Shown in pieces: positions 43,850-52,688 of a stretch of 64,000 bases of DNA (position 1 is its first letter; each line of letters begins with the position of its first letter). This DNA comes from Kitasatospora fiedleri (GTDB lineage Bacteria > Actinomycetota > Actinomycetes > Streptomycetales > Streptomycetaceae), in NCBI RefSeq assembly GCF_948472415.1, contig NZ_OX419519.1:6167001-6231000 (forward strand), given 5' to 3'. The notes below the pieces were generated by a model that had not been told where the DNA came from, ran no database searches, and worked only from the letters and a program-made list of their open reading frames with translations. Both the position numbers and the translations under genes were made by a program.

Positions 43850-44803
43850 CTAGGGGAGCCGGACCACCGTCCTGGCGCCGGTGTGCTTGACGCAGGTCAC
43901 CCAGCGGTTGGCGGCGAGGGCGTCGTGGGGTTCGGGGCGCAGGCGGGAGGCGGGGGCGTGGTCGAAGGGGGTGCGGACGGTGGTGGTCCAGCCGTGGGCG
44001 GTCAGGGTGGCGGCGGTGTTCGGGCGGGGGCCGGGGGCGAACAGGGCCAGCAGGTCGACGCCGAGCCGTTCGCGGGCGTCCGCGTAGACGGGGGCGGCCC
44101 GGACGGTGGGGGACTCCAGGCCGGTCTTGATCTCGTAGGCGAGGGTGCTGCCGGGGGCGCTGAGGCCGTCCAGGGCGGTGGCGACGGCGAGTTCGCTCTC
44201 GGCGGGGAGGTACAGGAACAGGCCCTCGGCCAGCCAGGCGACCGGCCGGGACGGGTCGAGTCCGGCGGCGGTCAGGGCGCCCGTCCAGTCGTCGCGCAGG
44301 TCGACCGGGACGGTGCGGCGGTGGGCGGTGGGGGCCGCGTCCAGGCGGTCCAGGACGCGCTGCTTGAAGCGGAGCACCTCGGGGCGGTCCAGCTCCCACA
44401 CGGTGGTGCCGGCCGGCCAGGGCAGTCGGTGGGCCCGGCTGTCCAGCCCGGCGCCGAGCAGGACGACCTGCCGGGTGCCGGCGGCGGTCGCGGCGAGCAG
44501 GTGGTCGTCCAACACCCGGGTGCGCAGGGCGAAGTAGGTGGCCAGCCGTTCCCAGACCGGGTCGCCCGGGACCACCCGGGCCGGGTCGTCCGGCCAGTCG
44601 GCGCAGCCGGGCGAGGCGCGGACGAAGTGGGCGGCGAACGGGTCGACGGCCAGCGCCTCGCTCCGGCGCGCCTCCAGCGCGCGGGCGTTGGCGACCAGCA
44701 GAGCGGTCCGGCCGACCCCGGCTTCGACCCCGGGGTCGGGGCGGGCGGAATCGGGGCGGGCGGGGCCGGTGGTGCCGGGGCTGGTGATGCCGAGTGCGGT
44801 CAC
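43850..44803 (-). CDS. Class I SAM-dependent methyltransferase (TIGR00027/leucine carboxyl methyltransferase-like)
   Basis: A 317-aa SAM enzyme. After TALLVANARALEARRSEALAVDPFAAHFV comes the SAM motif QVVLLGAGLDSRAHRLPWPAGTTVWELDRPEVL, then PVDLRDDW and VAWLAEGLFLYLPAESE, all hallmarks of the Omt/PPM-like family expanded in actinomycetes. Substrates are mostly unknown and probably O-methylation in secondary metabolism. The GTG at 44803 is the best start, though its RBS is weak. It reads in the same direction as the isochorismatase and dehydrogenase-like genes upstream and is likely their operon partner. Confidence 0.85.
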   Translation of the reverse strand: MTALGITSPGTTGPARPDSARPDPGVEAGVGRTALLVANARALEARRSEALAVDPFAAHFVRASPGCADWPDDPARVVPGDPVWERLATYFALRTRVLDDHLLAATAAGTRQVVLLGAGLDSRAHRLPWPAGTTVWELDRPEVLRFKQRVLDRLDAAPTAHRRTVPVDLRDDWTGALTAAGLDPSRPVAWLAEGLFLYLPAESELAVATALDGLSAPGSTLAYEIKTGLESPTVRAAPVYADARERLGVDLLALFAPGPRPNTAATLTAHGWTTTVRTPFDHAPASRLRPEPHDALAANRWVTCVKHTGARTVVRLP

Positions 44804-44922
44804 TGCCGGGCCGCCGTGGTGCGGTGGGTCTCGTGGGTCCCGTGGGTTCCGGGCATGGCTCTCTCGCAGAGGGTAGGGGTGAGGGTGTGCGGGTGGTGCG
44901 GGGTGCGGTCGGGCGGGGGTGG

Positions 44923-45807
44923 TCACCGCCGGGCCGCTGCGGCCCCGGTCTGCTCCGACTCGGCCCCGGTCTGCTCCGACTCGGCGCCGGTGGCACCGGC
45001 GGGATGGGCGGGCCCGGCGGGAGGGGTGGGCCCGGCGGGCTCGGTGGGATCGGGGAAGGCGGGGAACTCGGTGAGTTCGGTGAAGGGTCGGCGGTCCAGG
45101 TCGGTGATCCGCGCGCCGTAGACCCGGCTCATGAAGCGCAGGATGTCGGCGTCCGCCAGGTGCAGGGCGGTGGTGCAGTCGCGCAGTACGGTGAGGTGGA
45201 AGCCGCGCTGGAAGGCGGTGCGGGCGGTGGAGTCCACGCAGACGTCGGTGAACAGGCCCGCCAGGACGAGGTGGCGCAGGCCGCGGCGGCGCAGGTGGGG
45301 TTCGAAGTCCGGGTCCTGGAAGGTGTCGAAGCAGGCGCGCTTGGTGAACACCGCCTCCTCGGGGCGGGGCCGCACGCCGTGGAACTCGGCGCCCCAGCTG
45401 CCCTCCAGGCACTTGGGCCGCTTGCCGAGCCGGGCGTCCCGGCGCTGCCAGGCCGAGCCCTGGTAGGCGGGGTCGCCGAGGAAGCGGACGAACAGCACTT
45501 CGACGCCCGCCTCCCGGGCCAGCCGCACCGCGCGGACGCTGCCCTCGACGGCCCGGGCCAGCAGCGCGGGGTCGCCGGGGAAGCGGGCGGCGGCGACCTC
45601 GCCCGCGCAGAAGTCGTTCTGGAGGTCGACCACCACCAGCGCCGTCCCGGCGGAGGCGTCCGGGCTCCGGTCGGCCCGGTCGGCCCGGTCGGCCCGGTCG
45701 TCCCGGGCCCCGGGCACCGCGGCGGCCACGCCCTCGGTACCCGCCGCGCCCTCGGTACCCGCCGCGTCCTCGGCGCCCGCCGCGTTCCCGGCGCTCTCCG
45801 CGCTCAT
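44923..45807 (-). CDS. Isochorismatase-like cysteine hydrolase
   Basis: A 294-aa cysteine hydrolase fold. The triad is visible: Asp in LVVVDLQNDFCAGE, Lys in AVFTKRACFDTF, Cys in GLFTDVCVDSTARTAF. The core is about residues 50-240. Both ends are low complexity: an N-terminal AGTEGAAGTEG-type stretch with an RADRADRAD repeat, and a C-terminal ESEQTGA repeat from 21-bp DNA units. It could hydrolyse amides or vinyl ethers, such as a nicotinamidase- or isochorismatase-type reaction. ATG 45807 overlaps the dehydrogenase-like stop as ATGA, so the pair is translationally coupled. Confidence 0.88.
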   Translation of the reverse strand: MSAESAGNAAGAEDAAGTEGAAGTEGVAAAVPGARDDRADRADRADRSPDASAGTALVVVDLQNDFCAGEVAAARFPGDPALLARAVEGSVRAVRLAREAGVEVLFVRFLGDPAYQGSAWQRRDARLGKRPKCLEGSWGAEFHGVRPRPEEAVFTKRACFDTFQDPDFEPHLRRRGLRHLVLAGLFTDVCVDSTARTAFQRGFHLTVLRDCTTALHLADADILRFMSRVYGARITDLDRRPFTELTEFPAFPDPTEPAGPTPPAGPAHPAGATGAESEQTGAESEQTGAAAARR

Positions 45808-46922
45808 CGGGAGCCCGCCGGCGCGGCAGCGGTGTCGGCCGTGGCACCGTCGGCGGTTCCGGCCGGGCTCGGCACGAACGTTCCTGCAAGGGCGGAGAGG
45901 ACCGCGTCCACGACCGCGGTGGTGCCGGCCGTCCCGCCGAGGTCGGGGGTGCGGGCTCCGGCGGCCTGGGCGGCGGTGATCGCGGCTTCGACGGCGGCCT
46001 CCGCGCCCGGGCAGTCGGCGTGCCGTTCGGCGATCCGGGCGGCGGCCCGGACGGTGGCGACGGGGTTGACCAGGTCGCGGCCCGCGAGGTCGTCGGCGGA
46101 GCCGTGCACGGTCTGGTACTCGGTGAGTCCGGCCAGCTCCGGGTGCAGGTGGACGTTCTCGGTGCAGCGGTTCTCCTGCCGTTCGGAGCCGTAGCGGTCG
46201 AGCAGGACGACGTGCATGATGTCGGCCCACTCGTTGCCGGCGACCAGCAGGGTGCGGTCCTCGGGGCCGTGCGCGATCAGGTTGCGGTTCACCGTGTCGG
46301 GCTGGAACAGGGCGACGTCCAGGCCGAGTTCGGCGGACAGGCCCTCCGCCCAGTCGTCCAGCGCCCCGTCCAGCAGGTGGTACTTGTAGGCGAGTTGCAC
46401 CCGGGCGGGGCCCTCGGCCCACAGTTCGCGGGCGCGGCGCACCGCGTAGCGCACCACCTGTTCGGTGACGTCGCGGCTGAACTCCATGGTGCGTACCACC
46501 TTGCCGGGGGTGTGCAGGTTCTCGCCGGTGTAGAAGCCCTGGGCCTGGTCGCGGACCAGCAGCAGCCGGGCCGTCCCGGCGGTGAGCGGTTCGACCTTGA
46601 CGGCGGCCAGCCGCTGCCGGACCAGGTACAGCGACTGGGCGTTGATCGCGGTGCGGAAGACCGCCCGGGCCCCGGCGGCGGCCTGGTCGCGGCAGAACCG
46701 CTCGTAGTGCGCGGCGTCCTGCTCGGTGAGCGCGGCGATCTCCGCGGTGCCGGCGGCCTCGGCGCGCAGGGACACGTACGAGTGGTAGGTGCGCGGTGAC
46801 CGCTCCACCCGGACCTGTCGGCCGTGCAGCCGGGTGATCCGGTCGAGCACCCGCTCGAAGACGGGGGCGAGGTCCGGGCCGGTGCCGCGGCCGACGGCGA
46901 GGGCGATGAGGGGTGCGGTCAC
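45804..46922 (-). CDS. Isocitrate/isopropylmalate dehydrogenase-family protein
   Basis: A 372-aa member of the beta-decarboxylating dehydrogenase family. It starts LIALAVGRGTGPDLAPVFERVL (family GDGxGPE-like) and has NEWADIMHVVLLDRYGS, in the position of the metal-binding Asp motif. NAD(P) contacts appear as VHGSADDLAGRDLVNPVATVRAAARIA. It differs from housekeeping IDH in its first third (TYHSYVSLRAEAAG) and is likely secondary-metabolic, acting on a 2-hydroxyacid derivative. The GTG at 46922 has AAGGAG 9 bases upstream. Confidence 0.82.
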   Translation of the reverse strand: MTAPLIALAVGRGTGPDLAPVFERVLDRITRLHGRQVRVERSPRTYHSYVSLRAEAAGTAEIAALTEQDAAHYERFCRDQAAAGARAVFRTAINAQSLYLVRQRLAAVKVEPLTAGTARLLLVRDQAQGFYTGENLHTPGKVVRTMEFSRDVTEQVVRYAVRRARELWAEGPARVQLAYKYHLLDGALDDWAEGLSAELGLDVALFQPDTVNRNLIAHGPEDRTLLVAGNEWADIMHVVLLDRYGSERQENRCTENVHLHPELAGLTEYQTVHGSADDLAGRDLVNPVATVRAAARIAERHADCPGAEAAVEAAITAAQAAGARTPDLGGTAGTTAVVDAVLSALAGTFVPSPAGTADGATADTAAAPAGSR

Positions 46923-47115
46923 TGCGGGGCTCCTTGGGAGGTGGTGCGGGAGGCGTCGGCGGCCGGGTGGTTCCGGCCGCCGTCCGGCCGGGCACTCGGG
47001 GGTGCCGAGTACCCGGCTGGACGGCGGCGTGGCTGGGGCCGGCGTCGGCGGGGCCGGCGTCGGTGCGGACGTTCCGGGGTCGGAGGGGACGCCGGTGCCG
47101 GGGCGGCGGGTCGGG

Positions 47116-47646
47116 TCAGAAGGTCTCCGGGACCAGCTGGTCGCCCGGGATGCCGATCTTCTCGGGCGAGTAGTAGTCGCGGATGCCCTCGGCCCACACG
47201 CCGACGGTGATCCGGTCCTCGGCGTCCGGTCCGAAGGCGTCGAACAGCGACTCGATGTTGGGCTTCTCGAAGCCGATCGCGGTCATCAGGGAGAGGAACC
47301 GGGGCCGTTCGATCAGGCCGTCCCCGTCCGGGTCGCCGAGGACGGCCAGCGCGTCGGCGAAGGCCGCGGCGGTGGCGCCGAACAGCTCGGTGTTGAGCAC
47401 GAAGCCCCGGAACTCCTCCGGGCTGATCAGTCCGTCCCGGTTGGTGTCCAGCGTCTCCGCCAGCACCTGCCAGTAGCGGCTGAGGCTGTCGGCGAGCGCC
47501 TGCCGGTCGGCGGCCGGCGAGTCGTCGGCCACGGTCAGCAGCCGTTCCGTCATCAGGTCGAAGTCCTCGACGTCGAGCACTCCGTTCCCGTTGGTGTCGA
47601 ACAGGGTGAACACCAGTGCGGCCCGCTGGAAGGCCTCATGTCCCAT
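47116..47646 (-). CDS. EF-hand calcium-binding protein
   Basis: A 176-aa calmodulin-like protein. Canonical loops are DTNGNGVLDVEDF (residues ~17-29), DTNRDGLISPEEF (~66-78) and DPDGDGLIERPRF (~104-116). The fourth site (GPDAEDRITVGVW) lacks several ligands. Prokaryotic EF-hand proteins of this size are frequent in streptomycetes and act as calcium buffers or sensors. The ATG at 47646 has a weak RBS. It heads the minus-strand group with the dehydrogenase-like, isochorismatase and methyltransferase genes, but a 193-bp gap separates it from the next. Confidence 0.88.
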   Translation of the reverse strand: MGHEAFQRAALVFTLFDTNGNGVLDVEDFDLMTERLLTVADDSPAADRQALADSLSRYWQVLAETLDTNRDGLISPEEFRGFVLNTELFGATAAAFADALAVLGDPDGDGLIERPRFLSLMTAIGFEKPNIESLFDAFGPDAEDRITVGVWAEGIRDYYSPEKIGIPGDQLVPETF

Positions 47647-48055
47647 GGGTAGTCGTCCCGTCGCTCGCGGCGGGCCCGACCTGCGCGGCCTGGCCTCGGC
47701 CGGGAACTCCTACTCTGCCGGTAAACCGGGCCCGTTGTCCCGAGAACTGACCGCTCGTCACTCACGGGAGTGACTAATGTTACCCAAGTGATTATTGTCA
47801 CGTCCTGTGACCGTCCGGGCGGCACCTGACGGACCGTCATGTCCGGTGGTCCGTCCGGCCCGACCGGCCGCCGCCGGAGAGTGCTGTGGCGGTCGTCACG
47901 CCCGGTGGGCCGCCCGGGGGCGGACGGGCACGGGCGGCCGGGGGAACCGGCACCGGGCGGGCGCGGAGGCCGAAGCTAGCATGGGGGCCGCCTTAGCTCG
48001 GCCAACCCTCAGAACCGGCCGACCCTCAGCTCGGCCCACCCCCGAAAGTTGAATT
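47647..48055. promoter_or_regulatory. Divergent promoter region, EF-hand gene / GAPDH
   Basis: 409 bases without a gene. It contains a perfect inverted repeat GTCACTC-ACGG-GAGTGAC at 47757-47774, next to the AT-rich TGACTAATGTTACCCAAGTG and TGATTATTGTCACG. GTCAC half-sites recur nearby. This is the best operator candidate here. It could act on either gene. Confidence 0.45.
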
Positions 48056-49489
48056 GTGACTGTCAACGACGACGTGTTCACGGACTGGAAGAACCGCGAG
48101 GAGCTCGCGGAGACGATGATCCCGATCATCGGACGGCTCCACCGCGAGTGGGACGTCACCGTCCTGCTGCACAGCCGCTCCCTGGTGAACAAGTCGGTGG
48201 TCAGCATCCTGAAGACGCACCGCTTCGCCCGCCAGATATCCGGCGAGGAACTCTCGATCACCGAGACCTTCCCCTTCCTCCGGGCCCTCTCCTCGCTCGA
48301 CCTCGGCCCGTCCCAGATCGACCTCGGCCTGCTCGTCGCCGCCCACCGCGCCGACGACCGCGGCCTGTCCGTGGCGGAGTTCACCGCCGAGGCGGTGTCG
48401 GGTGCGACCGGCGCCCACAAGATCGAGCGGCAGGCCCCGCGCGACGTGGTGCTGTACGGCTTCGGCCGGATCGGCCGCCTGCTGGCCCGCCTGCTGGTCG
48501 AGAAGGCCGGCGGCCTGCGGCTGCGCGCCATCGTGGTGCGCGACGGCGGCGGCGACGACCTGGTCAAGCGCGCCTCGCTGCTGCGCCGCGACTCCATCCA
48601 CGGCCAGTTCCAGGGCACCATCACCGTGGACGAGGCGACCAACACCATCGTCGCCAACGGCAACGCGATCCAGGTGATCTACTCGAACGACCCGAGCGAG
48701 GTGGACTACACCGCGTACGGGATCGACGACGCCATCCTGATCGACAACACCGGCCGCTGGCGCGACCGCGAGGGCCTGTCCAAGCACCTGCGCCCCGGCA
48801 TCGCCAAGGTCGTGCTGACCGCCCCGGGCAAGGGCGACGTCCCGAACGTCGTGCACGGCGTCAACCACGACACCGTCAAGCCGGACGAGCGGATCATCTC
48901 CTGCGCGTCCTGCACCACCAACGCGATCGTGCCGCCGCTCAAGGCGATGGACGAGGCGTACGGCGTGCTGCGCGGCCACGTGGAGACCGTCCACTCGTTC
49001 ACCAACGACCAGAACCTGCTGGACAACTACCACAAGGCCGACCGCCGGGGCCGCTCCGCGCCGCTCAACATGGTGATCACCGAGACCGGCGCCGCCTCCG
49101 CCGTCGCCAAGGCGCTCCCGGACCTCAAGGCGAAGATCACCGGCAGCTCGATCCGCGTCCCCGTGCCGGACGTCTCGATCGCCATCCTCAACCTCCAACT
49201 GGCCCGCGAGACCACCCGCGAGGAGGTCCTCGACCACCTGCGGGACGTCTCGCTGACCTCCCCGCTCAAGCGGCAGATCGACTTCATCGACTCGCCCGAC
49301 GCGGTCTCCAGCGACTTCATCGGCTCCCGGCACGCCTCGATCGTGGACGCGGGCGCGACCAAGGTCGAGGGCGACAACGCGATCCTGTACCTGTGGTACG
49401 ACAACGAGTTCGGCTACTCCTGCCAGGTCGTCCGGGTCGTCCAGCACGTCTCCGGCGTCGAGTACCCGACCTTCCCGGTCGCGCACTGA
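48056..49489 (+). CDS. gap: Glyceraldehyde-3-phosphate dehydrogenase, long form
   Basis: A 477-aa GAPDH. The nucleotide-binding start VVLYGFGRIGRLLARLLVEK is only at residue ~130, so there is an N-terminal extension of ~125 residues (FTDWKNREELAETMIPIIGRLHREWDV), typical of a second GAPDH class in actinomycetes and proteobacteria. The catalytic Cys is in SCASCTTNAIVPPLK and the partner His in HSFTNDQNLLD. The C-terminus has NAILYLWYDNEFGYSCQVVRV. It oxidises glyceraldehyde-3-phosphate with NAD(P) in glycolysis or gluconeogenesis. The GTG at 48056 follows GAAAGTTGAATT, an unusual AT-rich leader. A hairpin terminator follows. Confidence 0.93.
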   Translation: MTVNDDVFTDWKNREELAETMIPIIGRLHREWDVTVLLHSRSLVNKSVVSILKTHRFARQISGEELSITETFPFLRALSSLDLGPSQIDLGLLVAAHRADDRGLSVAEFTAEAVSGATGAHKIERQAPRDVVLYGFGRIGRLLARLLVEKAGGLRLRAIVVRDGGGDDLVKRASLLRRDSIHGQFQGTITVDEATNTIVANGNAIQVIYSNDPSEVDYTAYGIDDAILIDNTGRWRDREGLSKHLRPGIAKVVLTAPGKGDVPNVVHGVNHDTVKPDERIISCASCTTNAIVPPLKAMDEAYGVLRGHVETVHSFTNDQNLLDNYHKADRRGRSAPLNMVITETGAASAVAKALPDLKAKITGSSIRVPVPDVSIAILNLQLARETTREEVLDHLRDVSLTSPLKRQIDFIDSPDAVSSDFIGSRHASIVDAGATKVEGDNAILYLWYDNEFGYSCQVVRVVQHVSGVEYPTFPVAH

Positions 49490-49511
49490 CGCGACGGCGG
49501 ACGGCGGGAGC

Positions 49512-49545
49512 GGACCCCGGTCGGCCTGCGGGCCGGCCGGGGTCC
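49512..49545. terminator. Terminator hairpin after GAPDH
   Basis: A 15-bp stem with one G-T wobble, GGACCCCGGTCGGCC against GGCCGGCCGGGGTCC, with a TGCG loop. It lies 23 bases after the stop and before the convergent CGNR gene end. Confidence 0.8.
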
Positions 49546-49566
49546 CCGCATTTCCCTGACGACTCG

Positions 49567-50169
49567 TCAGTTCCGTTCCGCCGCGCGCTTCCTGGCGTAG
49601 GCGCGGGCCGCCCGGACGCGGTCGCCGCAGCGGGTCGAGCACCAGTGCCGGGCGGCGTGGGTGCGGACGTAGAACCGGGTGCACGGGGCGCCGCCGCAGC
49701 GGGCCAGCCGGGCCGCGTCCGGGCCGGTGAGCAGCTCGGCGGCGTCGGCGGCGAGCCGGGCCATCGCCCCGTCGGCGATCCGGTCGGCCGGGTGCGGCGG
49801 GCTGCGGTGCAGGCCCCGCTCGGCGTCCCAGCGCAGCAGCGGCACCGCCGGGGCCGCGGTCAGCGCCCCGTTCACCGCCGCCAGCGCCCCGGGCGGGGCG
49901 GGCCGCCCGGCGACCGCGGCGTCCAGCAGCGCGCGCACCGCGTCCCGGAACGTCCGCAGCCGGACGGTGCACGGTTCCAGCACCCGCCCGCCCTCCGGCG
50001 CCAGCCCGTGCTCCACCAGCCACGCGGAGGCCGGTCCGGGCGCCGCCAGCAGGTCCAGCGGCCCGGCCGGGAGGACCAGCAGCGAGTTGGCGAAGTCCAG
50101 CGCCGGGTACTGCTCGGCCCCGGGCGCGGGCGGCGGCGCTGCGGGGGTGGCGGGGGCGGTCGGGCTCAT
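49567..50169 (-). CDS. CGNR zinc finger transcriptional regulator (ABATE domain)
   Basis: A 200-aa regulator. The ABATE domain carries YPALDFANSLLVLPAG and continues to about residue 130. The C-terminal CGNR-type zinc finger shows RCGGAPCTRFYVRTHAARHWCSTRCGDRVRAARAYARKR, with four Cys and the CGDR variant of CGNR. The family binds DNA and is thought to sense a ligand through ABATE. The ATG at 50169 is taken; the ATG at 50178 is equally possible. It is divergent from an MBL-fold hydrolase, with a cluster of CTCACGG repeats between them as probable operators. Confidence 0.87.
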   Translation of the reverse strand: MSPTAPATPAAPPPAPGAEQYPALDFANSLLVLPAGPLDLLAAPGPASAWLVEHGLAPEGGRVLEPCTVRLRTFRDAVRALLDAAVAGRPAPPGALAAVNGALTAAPAVPLLRWDAERGLHRSPPHPADRIADGAMARLAADAAELLTGPDAARLARCGGAPCTRFYVRTHAARHWCSTRCGDRVRAARAYARKRAAERN

Positions 50170-50269
50170 GTCCCTCATGGTAAAGGCCGGTATTGGCCGT
50201 GAGGAGGGGGTGGAGGTTGATATATCGACTGATCGATTCACGGGGAAGGTGGCCGCTCCCTCTCTCAAT

Positions 50270-50345
50270 CTCACGGGAAATCTTGCCGTTCGCCGTGAGG
50301 TGTCGCTAGATTCTCCTCACGGAGAAAAGCCAGTTTTCCCGTGAG
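50270..50345. promoter_or_regulatory. Nested CTCACGG inverted repeats (operator candidates)
   Basis: CTCACGGGAAA at 50270-50280 and TTTCCCGTGAG at 50335-50345 are a perfect 11-bp inverted pair. Inside them CCGTGAGG (50293-50300) and CCTCACGG (50315-50322) form a second one. A further TCACGGGGAAGG is at 50238-50249. Four to five copies of one half-site in a 110-bp divergent spacer, among TA-rich steps (GATATATCGACTGATCGATTC), strongly suggest a regulator target, most likely for the CGNR protein. Confidence 0.6.
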
Positions 50346-50371
50346 GGAACTGACGTCGCGTGAGGTGCGCC

Positions 50372-51124
50372 ATGACCGCTGTCCCCGCTCTGCCCCCTGT
50401 TCCCGTCCGGGTCCTCGGCGGCCCCACCGCCCTGATCGAGTACGGCGGCCTGCGCCTGCTCACCGACCCGACCTTCGACGCCCCCGGCGACTACCCGCGC
50501 GGCGACGGCCGGTTCCTCACCAAGACCCTCCCGGGCACCGTCGACCCCGCCGCCCTCGGGCCGGTCGACGCCGTCCTGCTCTCGCACGACGAGCACCCCG
50601 ACAACCTCGACCACGGCGGGCGCGCCCTACTCGCCGACGTCCCGCTCACCCTCACCACCCGCGGCGGAGCCGAACGCCTCGGCGGCACCGCCCGCGGCCT
50701 CGCCCCTTGGGAGCGCGTCGAGTCGGGGCCCGTCACCATCACGGCCGTGCCCGCCCAGCACGGCCCCGACGGCAGCGAACCACTGGTCGGCGAGGTGATC
50801 GGCTTCGTCCTCACCGGCGACGGCCTGCCCGTCGTCTACGTCAGCGGCGACAACGCCTCGCTCGACGTCGTCCAGCGGATCGCCGACCGGGTCGGCCCCG
50901 TCGACACCGCCGTCCTGTTCGCGGGCGCCGCCCGCGTCGGCATCCTCGACAACGCCCTGCTCACCCTCGACAGCGCCCGCGCCGCCCGGGCCGCCCGCAT
51001 CCTCGGCACCCGCCGCGTCGTCCCCGTCCACTACGACAGCTGGGCCCACTTCACCGAGGGCCGCGAGCCGCTGCTCGCCGCCTTCACCGCGGCCGGGCTC
51101 GCCGACGTCCTCGAACTGCCCTGA
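50372..51124 (+). CDS. MBL-fold metal-dependent hydrolase (UlaG/RomA-like)
   Basis: A 250-aa metallo-beta-lactamase-fold enzyme. The metal motif is VLLSHDEHPDNLDHGG, of the HxxHxDNLD type. Further ligands lie in ITAVPAQHGPDGSEP and VYVSGDNASLDVV, and the C-terminal VVPVHYDSWAHFTEG is typical of the UlaG-like group, which hydrolyses lactones or phospholipid-type esters. The ATG at 50372 follows GTGAGGTGCGCC. It is divergent from the CGNR regulator and probably controlled by it. Confidence 0.87.
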   Translation: MTAVPALPPVPVRVLGGPTALIEYGGLRLLTDPTFDAPGDYPRGDGRFLTKTLPGTVDPAALGPVDAVLLSHDEHPDNLDHGGRALLADVPLTLTTRGGAERLGGTARGLAPWERVESGPVTITAVPAQHGPDGSEPLVGEVIGFVLTGDGLPVVYVSGDNASLDVVQRIADRVGPVDTAVLFAGAARVGILDNALLTLDSARAARAARILGTRRVVPVHYDSWAHFTEGREPLLAAFTAAGLADVLELP

Positions 51125-51343
51125 CCCCGCCCGCCCCCACGAACAGCCCGCACACGGCCCCGGCCCGGCACCCGAACGTCACCAGCCGTCATCGGGGAGG
51201 TGCGTGCGGGAGGTGGCCCTCGGCTGCCCCGGGGGACAACGGCTGGTTGTGGAGCGGGCGCGTGGTGGTTGTTTGACCTGCGGTTGTCCCGCTTGCTTGG
51301 CTCTCCCCGGTCAACGGTGGTGTGTGCGACGGGGAGCGGCCGG

Positions 51344-52590
51344 GTGGGCAGGAGAGCGCTGGGGCGGCGGTTCGGCCGGCTGTGGGCGGCGTACGCGGTC
51401 AGTGCGTACGGGTCCGGGCTGGGGTTCGGGGCGCTGCCGTTGATCGCGGTGCTGGTGCTGCGCGCCGGGCCCGCCGAGGTGTCGGTGCTGTCGGCGGTGG
51501 GGCCGGCGGTGGGGGCGCTGGTCGCGGTGCCGTTGGCGCCCCGGGTGGAGTTCCGGCGCAAGCGGCCGGTCATGGTGGCGGCGGACCTGGCGCGGTGCGC
51601 GGCGATGGCGAGCGTTCCGGTGGCGTACGCGCTCGGCCTGCTCGGGTTCGGCCAGTTGCTGCTGGTCTCGGTGGTGGTCGCCGCCGCGAAGATCGCGTTC
51701 AACGCGGCCAGTGGCGCCCATCTCAAGGCGCTGGTCCGGCCGGAGGACCTGCTGGTGGCCAACTCCCGCCTGGAGTCGACCAACTGGAGCTCGATCGCGA
51801 TCGGTCCGCCGCTCGGCGGGGCCGCGATCGGGGTGTTCGGGCCGGTCGTCACCGTGCTGGCCGACGCGGTCAGCTACCTGCTCTCCGCGCTCGGCATCGC
51901 CGCGATCGGCGGCCGGGAGGAGCCGCCGCCGCCCCGGCCCGGCGGCCCCGGACCGGCCAGGACGGGCGGGGTGCTCGACGGCTGGCGGCACCTGCTGGGC
52001 GACCCCGAACTGCGGGCGCTGTACCTCAACAACCTGCTGGTCTCCGGCCTGATCATGGCCACCGAGCCGCTGCTCGCCGTCCTGCTGCTGCGCCAACTCG
52101 CCTTCCCCCTTGGCAGTACGCCCTCGCCTTCGCCGCTCCCTGCCTCGGCGGCCTGCTCGGCTCCCGGCTGGCCCACCGGGTGGTGGCCCGCTACGGCCGC
52201 CCGGCGGTCTTCCGGACCGTCGGCACCCTGCGCGCCGTCTGGCTGATCGGCCTGGTCCTCGTCCGCCCGGGCCTGCCCGGACTGCTCACCGTGATCGCCG
52301 TCGAGCTGGCGATCATCGTCCACATGAGCCTCTACACCCCCGTGCTCGCCACCCACCGCCTGGAACGGACCCCCGCCCACCTGCTGGCCCGCACCCTGAC
52401 CGCCTGGTCGGTCGGCCAGCAGGCCGCCACCGCCGCGCTCACCGCCCTCGGCGGCCTGCTCGCGCACGCCACCGGCCCGCGCACCGCCCTCGCCACGGCG
52501 GGTCTGCTCATGCTCGGGACCCCGTTCCTGCTGCCCCGCCGCCGCCGCGCCCCGGGCCCCGCCCCGGCCCCCGCGCCCGGCCGCCCGTGA
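51344..52590 (+). CDS. MFS transporter, apparent 1-nt frameshift
   Basis: An MFS protein of about 415 aa in the group with enterobactin-exporter-like folds. The GTG at 51344 is taken, with two other in-frame GTGs at 51317 and 51320. The N-half has FGRLWAAYAVSAYGSGLGFGALPLIAVL and RRKRPVMVAADLARCAAMAS, VLADAVSYLLSALGIAA. The frame breaks after LLRQLAFP at the C5 run 52105-52109. Adding one C gives PWQYALAFAAPCLGGLLGSRLAHRVVARYG and runs to 52590 through SVGQQAATAALTALGGLLAHATGPRTALATAG. About 12 TM segments result. The substrate is unknown. Confidence 0.8.
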
Positions 52591-52688
52591 CCCCCGCCCG
52601 GCCCCGGGACCCCCGCCGCCGCTCCGGGCGACGGTGGCGGGTGCCAGGATGGGCGGCCGGGCGAGCGGTGAGCACGGAGGAGGGACGG

